Shown here in pieces: positions 24,285-32,217 of a DNA stretch of 37,649 bases. Under the pieces are notes generated by a model. That model made no database searches and had not been told where the DNA came from. It saw only the letters and a list, made by a program, of their open reading frames with translations. The DNA comes from Alphaproteobacteria bacterium (GTDB lineage Bacteria; Pseudomonadota; Alphaproteobacteria; RF32; CAG-239): contig JAFUSU010000007.1 of NCBI GenBank assembly GCA_017467515.1, forward strand, positions 1 through 37,649, written 5' to 3'. Every line of letters begins with the position of its first letter. Position 1 is the stretch's first letter. The translations under genes were made by a program, and so were the position numbers.

Positions 24285-25997
24285 TTAATTTCTCTTAATT
24301 TTCACCCAATTATCACAAATAATTTCGTCTTGCTTATTAACAAAGGGCGTTGGAGCAACGACTATCCCTTTTTCATTTGCTTTACCAAGCCATGCAGCCC
24401 ACCAACTAAACGTTGAATTGGCAATAATGGCATGTTTGCATTGCATCATTAGCACAATATCTTTCCAGTCCTCTTTATTTTTGGAATTTTTCTCGCCAAT
24501 AATTTCAAATTTTATAGCATCTGAAACAGCTTCAGAATGAACTACTAATTCATTTTTGATATATTCTTCGCAATCTTGTCCAAAAACAAAAAATGTCGGA
24601 TTTGAAACACGTTTCCTAATATACCGAATCGCTTTTTGGTAATACTCATTTGTCAGAGCCCAACCCTGCAAATTTAAATAATCACCACGACGTAAATGAA
24701 TAAATACCGAATTTTCACATTCATTAATACGTTTTATCCAATTTTGATTAAATACATCTTTCTCTGAAATTTCAGGAAATGTAAATGCCTCTTTTATAGT
24801 TTCTTGTATTTTATTAAAATACTTTTCATTCTGAAAATAACCAGTGTAATAACTAGCAAGCGGTTGCTTAAATAAATTTCCATCAAAAATAAACGCATTT
24901 TCTTCTTCTGGTTTATTCCGGCAAGACTTAACTTCTTTTTTAGTTGCGACAGAAATATTTTGCTTAAAAATATCAAGATTATACTCTCTGGTTGCAACAC
25001 CGTTAGAAAACTCTTTTCCGGCTTTTTTTGCCTCATCAAACCAAGACTTATCAAACAATACCTGTTTACCCGTTTCTGCTTTGAGAGCCAAACCAAAAGC
25101 ATATTGAAACATCTGATTTCCAAGTCTGCCCATTAACCTAATCACATAGGACTTAGTTTTACGTTTAACTTTTATTGTGATTCCCAAAATGCAGATATGT
25201 TTACACCCATTATGATTTCTAATTGAAAAAATCTTTTGCCAAAATGTATATTTCAATTTTGGATTTTCACAATGAGGACAAACCAAAGTCATAATTTTTT
25301 GTTGTAATTCTTTGTCATCCGTCAGGAAATCAAGCATATTCTGTTTAATTTTTTTAGCTGTTTTTGCCTGAATATCTGAAAACTCCACTGAAATCTGTTC
25401 ATTATGACATCTATAATTAAGTAAAACTTCCTGAATATTACAAAACTCCGTATATCGTATCATTCTACTCCAAAGTTCATAATCTTCAGCATGGATATAA
25501 TTTCCATACCTGAAATTAAATTGCTTTAACACAGATTTTCTTATCATTAATGAAGGATGAGCAAAACAATTCCCCTGCAATAAATTAAAATATTTCGGTT
25601 GCGATATAAGCTTTACTACTTTACCTTGCGGAAAACAGTTTATCCAACTTCCTATAACACCAACAGATGAGTTGCTATCTAAATATTTAACCTGTTTTTC
25701 TAATCGCTTAGGCAGAGAAATGTCATCACTGTCCATACGAGCAATATATTCTCCTTTGCAAAGCTCTATACCTTTATTGAGCGTGTATATCAAACCATGA
25801 TTATCTTGATTAAAATATCTAATTCTCTTATCGTTATAAGACTTGATTACCTTTTCAATATTCTCATTTGTTGAACCATCATTAATGATAACAAATTCAA
25901 AATCCGTAAAAGTTTGGTTTAAGATGCTTTCAATTGCTTCTCTTAAATATTCTTCTTTGGTATTATAAACAGGCATCAAGACGGAAACTTTAGGCAT
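24285..25997 (-). CDS. Fused GT2 glycosyltransferase and GT11 alpha-1,2-fucosyltransferase
   Basis: This 570-residue bifunctional protein joins two enzymes. Residues 1-220 form a GT2 transferase (VSVLMPVYNT, IINDGST, and the metal-binding DSDD at 89-92, HAEDYELW at 169-176). Residues 240-283 form a linker with CPHC, CKHIC and an LGITIKVKRK hydrophobic motif. Residues 284-570 match GT11 fucosyltransferases (RLMGRLGNQMFQYAFG at 287-302, HLRRGDY at 434-440, NSTFSWWAAW at 527-536). It probably adds a sugar and then fucose to a surface glycan. AAAGGATAG precedes the ATG, 3 bases after the upstream GT2 gene ends. No fucose synthesis genes lie nearby. Confidence 0.88.
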   Translation of the reverse strand: MPKVSVLMPVYNTKEEYLREAIESILNQTFTDFEFVIINDGSTNENIEKVIKSYNDKRIRYFNQDNHGLIYTLNKGIELCKGEYIARMDSDDISLPKRLEKQVKYLDSNSSVGVIGSWINCFPQGKVVKLISQPKYFNLLQGNCFAHPSLMIRKSVLKQFNFRYGNYIHAEDYELWSRMIRYTEFCNIQEVLLNYRCHNEQISVEFSDIQAKTAKKIKQNMLDFLTDDKELQQKIMTLVCPHCENPKLKYTFWQKIFSIRNHNGCKHICILGITIKVKRKTKSYVIRLMGRLGNQMFQYAFGLALKAETGKQVLFDKSWFDEAKKAGKEFSNGVATREYNLDIFKQNISVATKKEVKSCRNKPEEENAFIFDGNLFKQPLASYYTGYFQNEKYFNKIQETIKEAFTFPEISEKDVFNQNWIKRINECENSVFIHLRRGDYLNLQGWALTNEYYQKAIRYIRKRVSNPTFFVFGQDCEEYIKNELVVHSEAVSDAIKFEIIGEKNSKNKEDWKDIVLMMQCKHAIIANSTFSWWAAWLGKANEKGIVVAPTPFVNKQDEIICDNWVKIKRN

Positions 25998-26000
25998 TTT

Positions 26001-26822
26001 CTATCCTTTTTTTATTTTAAATTGAAATTTTCCTAAATGATAAATTTTATAACTTTCTGTTTTTGTTATATAAAAGAAAGTATGATTAAATTCATCGAAC
26101 ATTTTTCTGACATTTGCAGATAATAACTTTCTATTTTTTCTATATAATTTTTTATGAAACGAAAAAATAACATTATACAAATATGTTATTTTTTCACTAT
26201 CTAACTTTTTAAGCATAGAGGCTTCCACATGTTGACGATAGTAAAATAATACTTCCGGAATTTTATAAACTTCACACCCTCTTTCAATTAAAGAAAGCCA
26301 AAATTCATAATCTTCCAAGCCGTATTTCATCTCTTTTTTATAACCGCCAACCTTTTCCCAATCTGATTTACGAAACAGGGAACTACAAAAAATACAATTA
26401 CCGGCAAGCTGTTTGGACAATTTATATTCGGGCAATTTCCATCGTCCTGATTGAGCTCCAAAAAACTCTGCATCCGCATAAACTATTCCGATTTTTTTAT
26501 TTTTTTCTATTACGTTGACCGCTTTTTCAATGTAGGTCGGCGCAATTTTATCATCAGCATCAAGCGGTAAAATATATTCGCCTACGGCTTCCCGTATGCC
26601 GGTATTACGCGCAGCGGGCAATCCTTGATTTTGTGTTGTAATAACCTTTGTTTTCGGTCTTTGATAATCCTTTAATAAAGTATTTGTGTATTCATCTGTT
26701 GAGCCATCGTTAACAATAATAATTTCAATATCTTGATAGGTTTGTTTCAAACAAGACTGCACAGTTTCATCTACAAATTTTCCGTGATTATAACAAGGAA
26801 TAACAATACTAACCTTTGGCAT
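26001..26822 (-). CDS. GT2 family glycosyltransferase
   Basis: The 273-residue enzyme has the GT-A fold motifs VSIVIPCYNHGKFVDET at residues 4-20, IIVNDGSTDEY at 35-45, the DADD metal site at 88-91, and EDYEFWLSLIERG near 170. It should transfer a sugar from a nucleotide donor to a growing surface glycan. The donor and acceptor cannot be read from sequence. It is the first gene of the glycan operon and lies 3 bases upstream of the fusion gene. Confidence 0.85.
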   Translation of the reverse strand: MPKVSIVIPCYNHGKFVDETVQSCLKQTYQDIEIIIVNDGSTDEYTNTLLKDYQRPKTKVITTQNQGLPAARNTGIREAVGEYILPLDADDKIAPTYIEKAVNVIEKNKKIGIVYADAEFFGAQSGRWKLPEYKLSKQLAGNCIFCSSLFRKSDWEKVGGYKKEMKYGLEDYEFWLSLIERGCEVYKIPEVLFYYRQHVEASMLKKLDSEKITYLYNVIFSFHKKLYRKNRKLLSANVRKMFDEFNHTFFYITKTESYKIYHLGKFQFKIKKG

Positions 26823-26956
26823 TCTAATTTCTCACTGACAATTCCGGATTTTTATCGGAGTGTTTATCTTTTTAATTAATCATAAAATAACAAGACTTTA
26901 AATTAATATCAGATTAAACACACTAAGCGCAAGGTTTATTTTATTGTTTTACAAAA

Positions 26957-26989
26957 AAAATGCCCTATACTTTATGCATAGGGCATTTT
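26957..26989. terminator. Terminator after eno
   Basis: AAAATGCCCTAT (26957-26968) pairs with ATAGGGCATTTT (26978-26989) across a 9-base loop. On the minus strand the stem is followed by a long T-run, so it ends the eno transcript just before the glycan operon. Confidence 0.88.
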
Positions 26990-27010
26990 CATCATCGCGC
27001 TGTTGGTCTT

Positions 27011-28339
<1,329 letters not shown>

Positions 28340-28885
28340 TTATAATGTTTCATAAACTTTTTTGATGACATTTTCCATATCTTCCGTCGGTTCAAAACGG
28401 TCAATAACCTCACCTTTACGATTAACTAAAAACTTTGTAAAATTCCATTTTATATCACTTTTTTGAGCATAATCTTTATCTTTTTGCGACAACATATTAT
28501 GCATAAATTGACCGGCCTCATTGTTACTAAATCCTTTAAACCCCTGCTCTTTTTTCAGATATGCAAACAACTCAGACTGCCCTGCCCCGTTTACCTCTAT
28601 TTTGGCATATTGAGGAAATGTCACACCGAAGCGCCCCGTGCAGAAGGTTGCTATTTCCTGATTACTCCCCGGAGCCTGATGTCCAAATTGATCACACGGA
28701 AAATCTAAAATCTCTAATCCTTTATCGTGAAAATGTTCATACATTTCCTGCAAATCTGCATATTGGGGCGTAAAGCCGCACTCTGTCGCCGTATTGACAA
28801 TCAGCAAAACCTGTCCTTTATATTTTTCTAAAGTTTCGCTTTTTCCATCCATTTTTTGAACCGAAATTTCATATAGTTTGCTCAT
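28340..28885 (-). CDS. Glutathione peroxidase-like thiol peroxidase
   Basis: The 181-residue protein reduces hydroperoxides with thiols. It has the active-site segment NTATECGFTPQY with peroxidatic Cys (not selenocysteine), the second family motif LDFPCDQFGHQAPGS with a likely resolving Cys, and the tryptophan of WNFTKFLVNRKG. Bacterial Cys-type members usually use thioredoxin rather than glutathione. The ATG at 28885 is preferred because GGAGAAAG precedes it. It is directly upstream of eno. Confidence 0.88.
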   Translation of the reverse strand: MSKLYEISVQKMDGKSETLEKYKGQVLLIVNTATECGFTPQYADLQEMYEHFHDKGLEILDFPCDQFGHQAPGSNQEIATFCTGRFGVTFPQYAKIEVNGAGQSELFAYLKKEQGFKGFSNNEAGQFMHNMLSQKDKDYAQKSDIKWNFTKFLVNRKGEVIDRFEPTEDMENVIKKVYETL

Positions 28886-29031
28886 TTCTTTCTCCATATT
28901 TTGTGAACTACCTATAATATGACATATATTTTTTATTTTTCAATTTTTTATCTTTTCAATATTGAATAGTTGCTCAGAATGACAAATAGAAATTTCTGTT
29001 TTTTATTTTATGCATCTTTAATGATTTTCAA

Positions 29032-29059
29032 TTGATTTTATTTTTAAATTTGTTAGATT
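29032..29059 (+). promoter_or_regulatory. Promoter candidate for tRNA-Ala
   Basis: TTGATT (29032-29037) and TAGATT (29054-29059) are 16 bases apart and end 11 bases before the tRNA. Confidence 0.45.
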
Positions 29060-29070
29060 ACGTATGTCTT

Positions 29071-29146
29071 GGGGATATAGCTCAGTTGGGAGAGCGACAG
29101 GTTCGCAATCTGTAGGTCAGGGGTTCGATCCCCCTTATCTCCACCA
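29071..29146 (+). tRNA. tRNA-Ala (anticodon CGC)
   Basis: The 76-base gene folds as a cloverleaf. The acceptor stem is GGGGATA/TATCTCC, the D-arm GCTC/GAGC, the anticodon stem ACAGG/TCTGT with loop TTCGCAA (CGC at 34-36), and the T-arm AGGGG-TTCGATC-CCCCT with an encoded CCA. The acceptor stem has the G3-U70 pair that identifies alanine tRNAs. A terminator hairpin follows at 29156, and the 3' end of the gene is repeated 234 bases downstream. Confidence 0.93.
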
Positions 29147-29182
29147 ATTTTCATAAAAGAGGCACAGAATGACCTCTTTTTT
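29126..29182 (+). repeat. 57-bp repeat covering the tRNA-Ala 3' end and terminator, copy 1
   Basis: From the T-loop CGATC through the CCA and the terminator, these 57 bases are identical to 29360-29416. This copy is part of the intact tRNA. Confidence 0.9.
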
Positions 29183-29184
29183 TT
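29156..29184 (+). terminator. Terminator after tRNA-Ala
   Basis: AAAGAGG pairs with CCTCTTT around a 10-base loop and is followed by a run of eight T. Confidence 0.75.
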
Positions 29185-29359
29185 AATTATGGGGCTCGAA
29201 CCGAGGTTCGCTCTTGCTTCGTACGGCGCGCTTTACAGCTTGCCAACGCCGCTTCGGTCAAGCCAGTTGTAATGTTCGCTCCTTTCGCTTTCGCTCATCG
29301 CTCACTAACAACTGCTACTGATCTCGTCAAAAACAATTCTCCGGATTGTTTTTGATCTG
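29185..29359 (+). ncRNA. Structured, GC-richer spacer between tRNA-Ala 3'-end repeats
   Basis: The 175-base spacer is visibly richer in G and C than its surroundings and contains several stems. The perfect 10-bp stem CAAAAACAAT/ATTGTTTTTG (29328-29354) is the longest, followed by CAGTTGT/ACAACTG, CGGCG/CGCCG and GAAC-CGAG-GTTC. No coding frame is convincing. It could be a small structured RNA, a remnant of an integrated element, or scar sequence. The type given is a hypothesis. Confidence 0.35.
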
Positions 29360-29416
29360 CGATCCCCCTTATCTCCACCAATTTTCATAAAAGAGGCACA
29401 GAATGACCTCTTTTTT
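29360..29416 (+). repeat. 57-bp repeat of tRNA-Ala 3' end and terminator, copy 2
   Basis: This copy repeats the last 21 bases of the tRNA, including the CCA, and the same terminator. It lacks the rest of the tRNA. It ends at the stop codon of the convergent hydrolase gene (29415). The arrangement resembles attR for an element inserted at the tRNA 3' end. Confidence 0.9.
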
Positions 29417-30176
29417 ATTTGAGCATCCTCACGATATCTTTAATTGATTCATTGATTTCTTTTAAATCAGCCGGTCGTTGGGCGTGATGGTTGGTATTTT
29501 TCAGAAGTTTTGCAATGACTGTATCACTTTCAATTTTTTCTGCCAATTTCAAAACGATCCGCCAATCAATAAAATTATCCTGCAACCCTTGCAATAAATG
29601 CACAGGACAATGAATCGGAATGCTCGGCATTTCTGTTATTGCATTACGCTTAGCACAATCCATAAAACGCTCGGTAAAGGTGAATGTCATCCGTTCAATT
29701 CCAACGGTTACTTTATGGTTGTTTGTCAGTTCCTGTTTTTGTTCAGGTGTTGCCAAATGCATCAGCAACCTATACAGATTTGGGGCCGTTGACGTACAAA
29801 CCACACCTTTCACCTTATCCGGGCAAGCAAGTGCTGTCAGCAATGCAGTCCATCCGCCGATACAATGACCGACAATAACAACATTTCCTTTTATCTTGTG
29901 TTCAATAATATCTATTGTCTGATTTCGCCAAACTTCTAAGTCTGTGTCGTCATAATGTTCACCGTCAATTCCGTGTCCGGCCAATTCAAATCTAAAAAAA
30001 TTTAAACCTAATTGCTGAGCCTGTGTTTTAACGGCTTCCGGTTTTTTCCCCCACGGATTGGATGATAAACCGTGCAAATATAAAATTGTTAAAGGCGCAT
30101 TATCACAACAATTATACTCATATTGGCAGGTAAAGTGATTATTAAAATCTAAAGTCGGATAATTATTTTCAGGCAT
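29415..30176 (-). CDS. Alpha/beta hydrolase with cysteine at the nucleophile position
   Basis: The 253-residue protein has the hydrolase order: LYLHGLSSN (oxyanion loop, residues 33-41), then the nucleophile elbow GHCIGGW at 103-109, an acid candidate Asp200 in GLQDNF, and the base His230/His231. The expected Ser is Cys105. Dienelactone hydrolases use Cys, so the protein may be an unusual thiol-type hydrolase or thioesterase, or be inactive. GAGGACAG precedes the ATG. It is convergent with the tRNA-Ala unit and its stop codon lies in the second terminator's T-run. Confidence 0.75.
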   Translation of the reverse strand: MPENNYPTLDFNNHFTCQYEYNCCDNAPLTILYLHGLSSNPWGKKPEAVKTQAQQLGLNFFRFELAGHGIDGEHYDDTDLEVWRNQTIDIIEHKIKGNVVIVGHCIGGWTALLTALACPDKVKGVVCTSTAPNLYRLLMHLATPEQKQELTNNHKVTVGIERMTFTFTERFMDCAKRNAITEMPSIPIHCPVHLLQGLQDNFIDWRIVLKLAEKIESDTVIAKLLKNTNHHAQRPADLKEINESIKDIVRMLK

Positions 30177-30244
30177 TACTCTGTCCTCATAAAATTATTT
30201 ATTATCACATAAACACAGAATATATTAAAAAAGAATAAAAACTC

Positions 30245-30273
30245 TTGACTATAAATAAAGAATACACTATTTT
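30245..30273 (+). promoter_or_regulatory. Promoter candidate for tRNA-Ile2
   Basis: TTGACT (30245-30250) and TATTTT (30268-30273) are separated by 17 bases and end 17 bases before the tRNA. Confidence 0.5.
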
Positions 30274-30290
30274 CCATTAAGAAATAAAAT

Positions 30291-30367
30291 GGGCCCTTAG
30301 CTCAGTTGGTTAGAGCAGGCCGCTCATAACGGTCTGGTCGCAAGTTCGAGTCTTGCAGGGCCCACCA
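30291..30367 (+). tRNA. tRNA-Ile2 (anticodon CAT, lysidine-modified)
   Basis: The 77-base gene has the acceptor stem GGGCCCT/AGGGCCC, the D-arm GCTC/GAGC, the anticodon stem GGCCG/CGGTC with loop CTCATAA, the T-arm GCAAG/CTTGC and an encoded CCA. A CAT anticodon in this body matches the minor isoleucine tRNA whose C34 is changed to lysidine by TilS, reading AUA. It does not match initiator or elongator Met. The 3' end is repeated 187 bases downstream. Confidence 0.9.
30355..30367 (+). repeat. 13-bp repeat of the tRNA-Ile2 3' end, copy 1
   Basis: GCAGGGCCCACCA is the end of the tRNA and reappears at 30542-30554. Both copies are followed by short A-rich bases and a terminator. Confidence 0.8.
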
Positions 30368-30405
30368 ATAAAAAATCCTACCATGGCGGTAGGATTTTTT
30401 ATTGG
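30365..30405 (+). terminator. Perfect 18-bp stem terminator after tRNA-Ile2
   Basis: The stem begins with the tRNA CCA at 30365-30382 and pairs perfectly with 30388-30405 around the 5-base loop ATGGC. The right arm holds a run of six T, so it works as a terminator. The unusual length suggests it could also act as a barrier or RNA-end signal. Confidence 0.85.
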
Positions 30406-30541
30406 TAAGTTTTGGCTGTACGCCTCGCACTCGAACTTGCGAGAAGCAAGTTTTAAAACAAGCGAAAGGTGAGCGGGAGCACACCGGTCAGCGTTAGCTG
30501 ATGAGCGAAGTTTCGGCGGAGCATAAGCGACGTCAATCGCC
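30406..30541 (+). ncRNA. Structured, GC-richer spacer between tRNA-Ile2 3'-end repeats
   Basis: The 136-base spacer is GC-richer than its surroundings. It has a stem AACTTGC/GCAAGTT, the stem TCAGC/GCTGA, and CGGCG...CGCCG like the spacer after tRNA-Ala. The 14 bases ACTCGAACTTGCGA are the reverse complement of the tRNA T-arm TCGCAAGTTCGAGT. This shows that part of the tRNA has been copied in inverted form. No coding capacity is convincing. Confidence 0.35.
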
Positions 30542-30587
30542 GCAGGGCCCACCATATAAAAACCTCTTCTTGATGAAGAGGTTTTTT
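30542..30587 (+). terminator. tRNA-Ile2 3'-end repeat copy 2 with terminator
   Basis: GCAGGGCCCACCA (30542-30554) repeats the tRNA end and is followed by the terminator AAAAACCTCTTC/GAAGAGGTTTTT (30558-30586). The upstream part of the tRNA is missing. Confidence 0.8.
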
Positions 30588-30966
30588 TGTTTTAAATTCT
30601 CGGGTGCAATTTTAGCTTAAAATATTGCCTCTATATTCCTTATTTTCCGGCACTTTTCGATTTTTTATATCTTCACTGTATTGGTGCATTTGTGCGCTGG
30701 TCTGGTCGCGTATCTATTTTTTATTTTTACCCATTTCCCCAAAAAGATACCAAAATAGATACTTTTGGTCGGGACAGACCCGACCAAATTCGGCTTAAAA
30801 CTAAGGCTTTTTATTCCCAACTGTTCGCGTTTCAAAACCTCACCACTTATCCATAAATGAACATTACTATTTATGAAAGTCTCTTGACATCACAAATTTT
30901 TATTTATATCAATAATATTGAACATAATTAAATTGTGTGCAATTTATTTTAAGAAAGGTAAAAACG
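30588..30966. other. Long gap with two inverted repeats and a promoter before the redox cluster
   Basis: No gene is seen. GTATCTATTTT (30710-30720) and AAAATAGATAC (30752-30762) form an inverted repeat with a 31-base loop. TTTGGTCGGG and CCCGACCAAA (near 30764-30788) form another with a 5-base loop. The bases near 30699-30709 repeat the tRNA-Ile2 segment GGTCTGGTCGC. TTGACA (30884-30889) and TATCAA (30907-30912), 17 bases apart, form a good promoter for the ferritin-like gene. The repeats are candidates for operators or remnants of another tRNA-linked element. Confidence 0.5.
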
Positions 30967-31422
30967 ATGTCAAACGAAAAGATTATTGCAGATTTGCAGG
31001 TTATTGTAACGGATTTAGCACAACAAGCCGATGGACACCTTATTCAATCACGTGTATTTGCCGCTAAAGGTTTTTCAAAACTGGCTGAAAAATATGCCGA
31101 ACATGCCACCGAAGAACGCGGTTATGTTGAAAAATGTATTGACCGCATTTTAGATTTGGGAGGTAAAGTTAAACTTGAAGCCAAAAAAGCAGGCGAAGTT
31201 TTTGAAAACCCGATTGATTGGGTAAAACATGACCTGAAAGTCTCCGTTGACGGCTTAGCATGGCTCAAAGGTGCACTGAAAAATGCTGAAGATGATGTTA
31301 CGACCTATGACTTACTTAAAGATTATTACAAAGACGAAGAGGAAGATATGTATTGGGGCGAGCAACAGCTTGAATTGATTGAGTGCATCGGCGAGCAAAA
31401 CTGGATTTTGCAGCAGCTTTAA
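30967..31422 (+). CDS. Ferritin-like domain protein
   Basis: This 151-residue helical protein has the spacing of a diiron four-helix bundle. A first helix has SRVFAAKGFSKLAEKYAEHATEE, with Glu and His candidates for metal, then an ERGYVEKCIDRIL helix and a late DYYKDEEEDMYWGEQQLELIE helix. It resembles bacterioferritin-like iron proteins that store iron or protect against peroxides. AGAAAGG precedes the ATG at 30967; the upstream ATG adds 10 residues and overlaps the promoter region. It opens the plus-strand redox cluster. Confidence 0.75.
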   Translation: MSNEKIIADLQVIVTDLAQQADGHLIQSRVFAAKGFSKLAEKYAEHATEERGYVEKCIDRILDLGGKVKLEAKKAGEVFENPIDWVKHDLKVSVDGLAWLKGALKNAEDDVTTYDLLKDYYKDEEEDMYWGEQQLELIECIGEQNWILQQL

Positions 31423-31439
31423 TTGAAAGGTCATATAAT

Positions 31440-31949
31440 ATGAAAATTGCAATTTTAAACGGAAGTCCGCACAAAGCTAACACTTCGGCAATGGTTGATG
31501 CTTTTCTTCAAGGTGCTCAAGAAGCCGGTCATGAAGTAGAAGTTTTGCACGTGGGCAAAATGAAAATTGCCGGATGTCTCGGTTGTGAGTATTGCCATAC
31601 TAAGGGAAACGGTCAGTGCATTCAAAAAGATGATATGGAAAAAGTTATGCCGGCATATCTTGATGCTGAAATGATTGTCTATGCCTCACCTATTTTTTAT
31701 TCCGGAATAACAGCTCAACTGAGCGCGGCGGCGCAAAGAGTTTATGCCATAGGAAAACCGGCAAAAGCAACAAAGGCAGCATTGCTGCTCAGTTCAGCAA
31801 CTAAATCTTATGGGGGCGCAGTAGCAACCTACCAAAATATGATTAATTATATGGGGCTGGAGGACAAAGGTATTATTACCGCTGTAGGTGATGAAAACGG
31901 TTCTGAAGATAAATTAAATGAAATTCGCAATTTTGCAAAAAACATATAG
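31440..31949 (+). CDS. Flavodoxin-like NADPH-dependent FMN reductase (iron-sulfur flavoprotein family)
   Basis: The 169-residue protein begins with the FMN-phosphate loop KIAILNGSPHKANTSAM, has GCLGCEYCHTKGNGQC near residues 43-58, and VYASPIFYSGITAQ, a family marker. The cysteines may bind a cluster or be structural. Such proteins transfer electrons or reduce quinones and flavins. The ATG at 31440 follows AAAGG and lies 17 bases after the ferritin-like gene. Confidence 0.82.
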   Translation: MKIAILNGSPHKANTSAMVDAFLQGAQEAGHEVEVLHVGKMKIAGCLGCEYCHTKGNGQCIQKDDMEKVMPAYLDAEMIVYASPIFYSGITAQLSAAAQRVYAIGKPAKATKAALLLSSATKSYGGAVATYQNMINYMGLEDKGIITAVGDENGSEDKLNEIRNFAKNI

Positions 31950-31966
31950 TTATAAAGGATATTGAA

Positions 31967-32149
31967 ATGTCAGATAAAGAAATTGTATTAGAAACAATGA
32001 AAAAAGCCGGTAAGCCGGTCAATGCCGGTAAAGTGGCTGAAATGTCCGGACTTGACCGCAAAGCCGTGGACAAGGCATTTGCCGAATTAAAGAAAGAGGG
32101 CAGTATTGTATCTCCTGTTCGTTGCAAATGGGAACCGGCGAAAAAATAA
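31967..32149 (+). CDS. Small winged-helix protein, probable regulator
   Basis: The 60-residue product is a single helix-turn-helix unit: EIVLETMKKAGKPVNAGKVAEMSGLDRKAVDKAFAELKKEGSIVSP, with the layout of an ArsR/MarR-type wing in miniature. It could be an accessory DNA-binding or dimerisation partner of the flavoprotein genes. AAAGGATATTGA precedes the ATG. It lies 17 bases after the flavoprotein gene and is followed by a weak hairpin at 32163-32194. Confidence 0.7.
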   Translation: MSDKEIVLETMKKAGKPVNAGKVAEMSGLDRKAVDKAFAELKKEGSIVSPVRCKWEPAKK

Positions 32150-32162
32150 AAGATAATGACAA

Positions 32163-32194
32163 ACCGGCATAACTAAAAATAAAATTATGCCGGT
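32163..32194 (+). terminator. Hairpin between the regulator and reductase genes
   Basis: ACCGGCATAA and TTATGCCGGT form a perfect 10-bp stem around a 12-base A-rich loop. The T-tract is short (ATTTTAAT), so it may lower rather than block transcription of the next gene. Confidence 0.55.
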
Positions 32195-32217
32195 ATTTTA
32201 ATAAAGGAACAAGAAAT

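Noticed and set aside
28800..28830. Selenocysteine glutathione peroxidase
   Set aside because: The active-site codon encodes Cys, with no in-frame TGA.
29185..29359. Coding gene in the tRNA-Ala spacer
   Set aside because: No frame has a start with ribosome site and the sequence is dominated by inverted repeats.
30302..30555. Minus-strand frames across tRNA-Ile2 containing LQDSNLRP or KTRTCD words
   Set aside because: They are translations of the tRNA antisense strand, a known source of false proteins.
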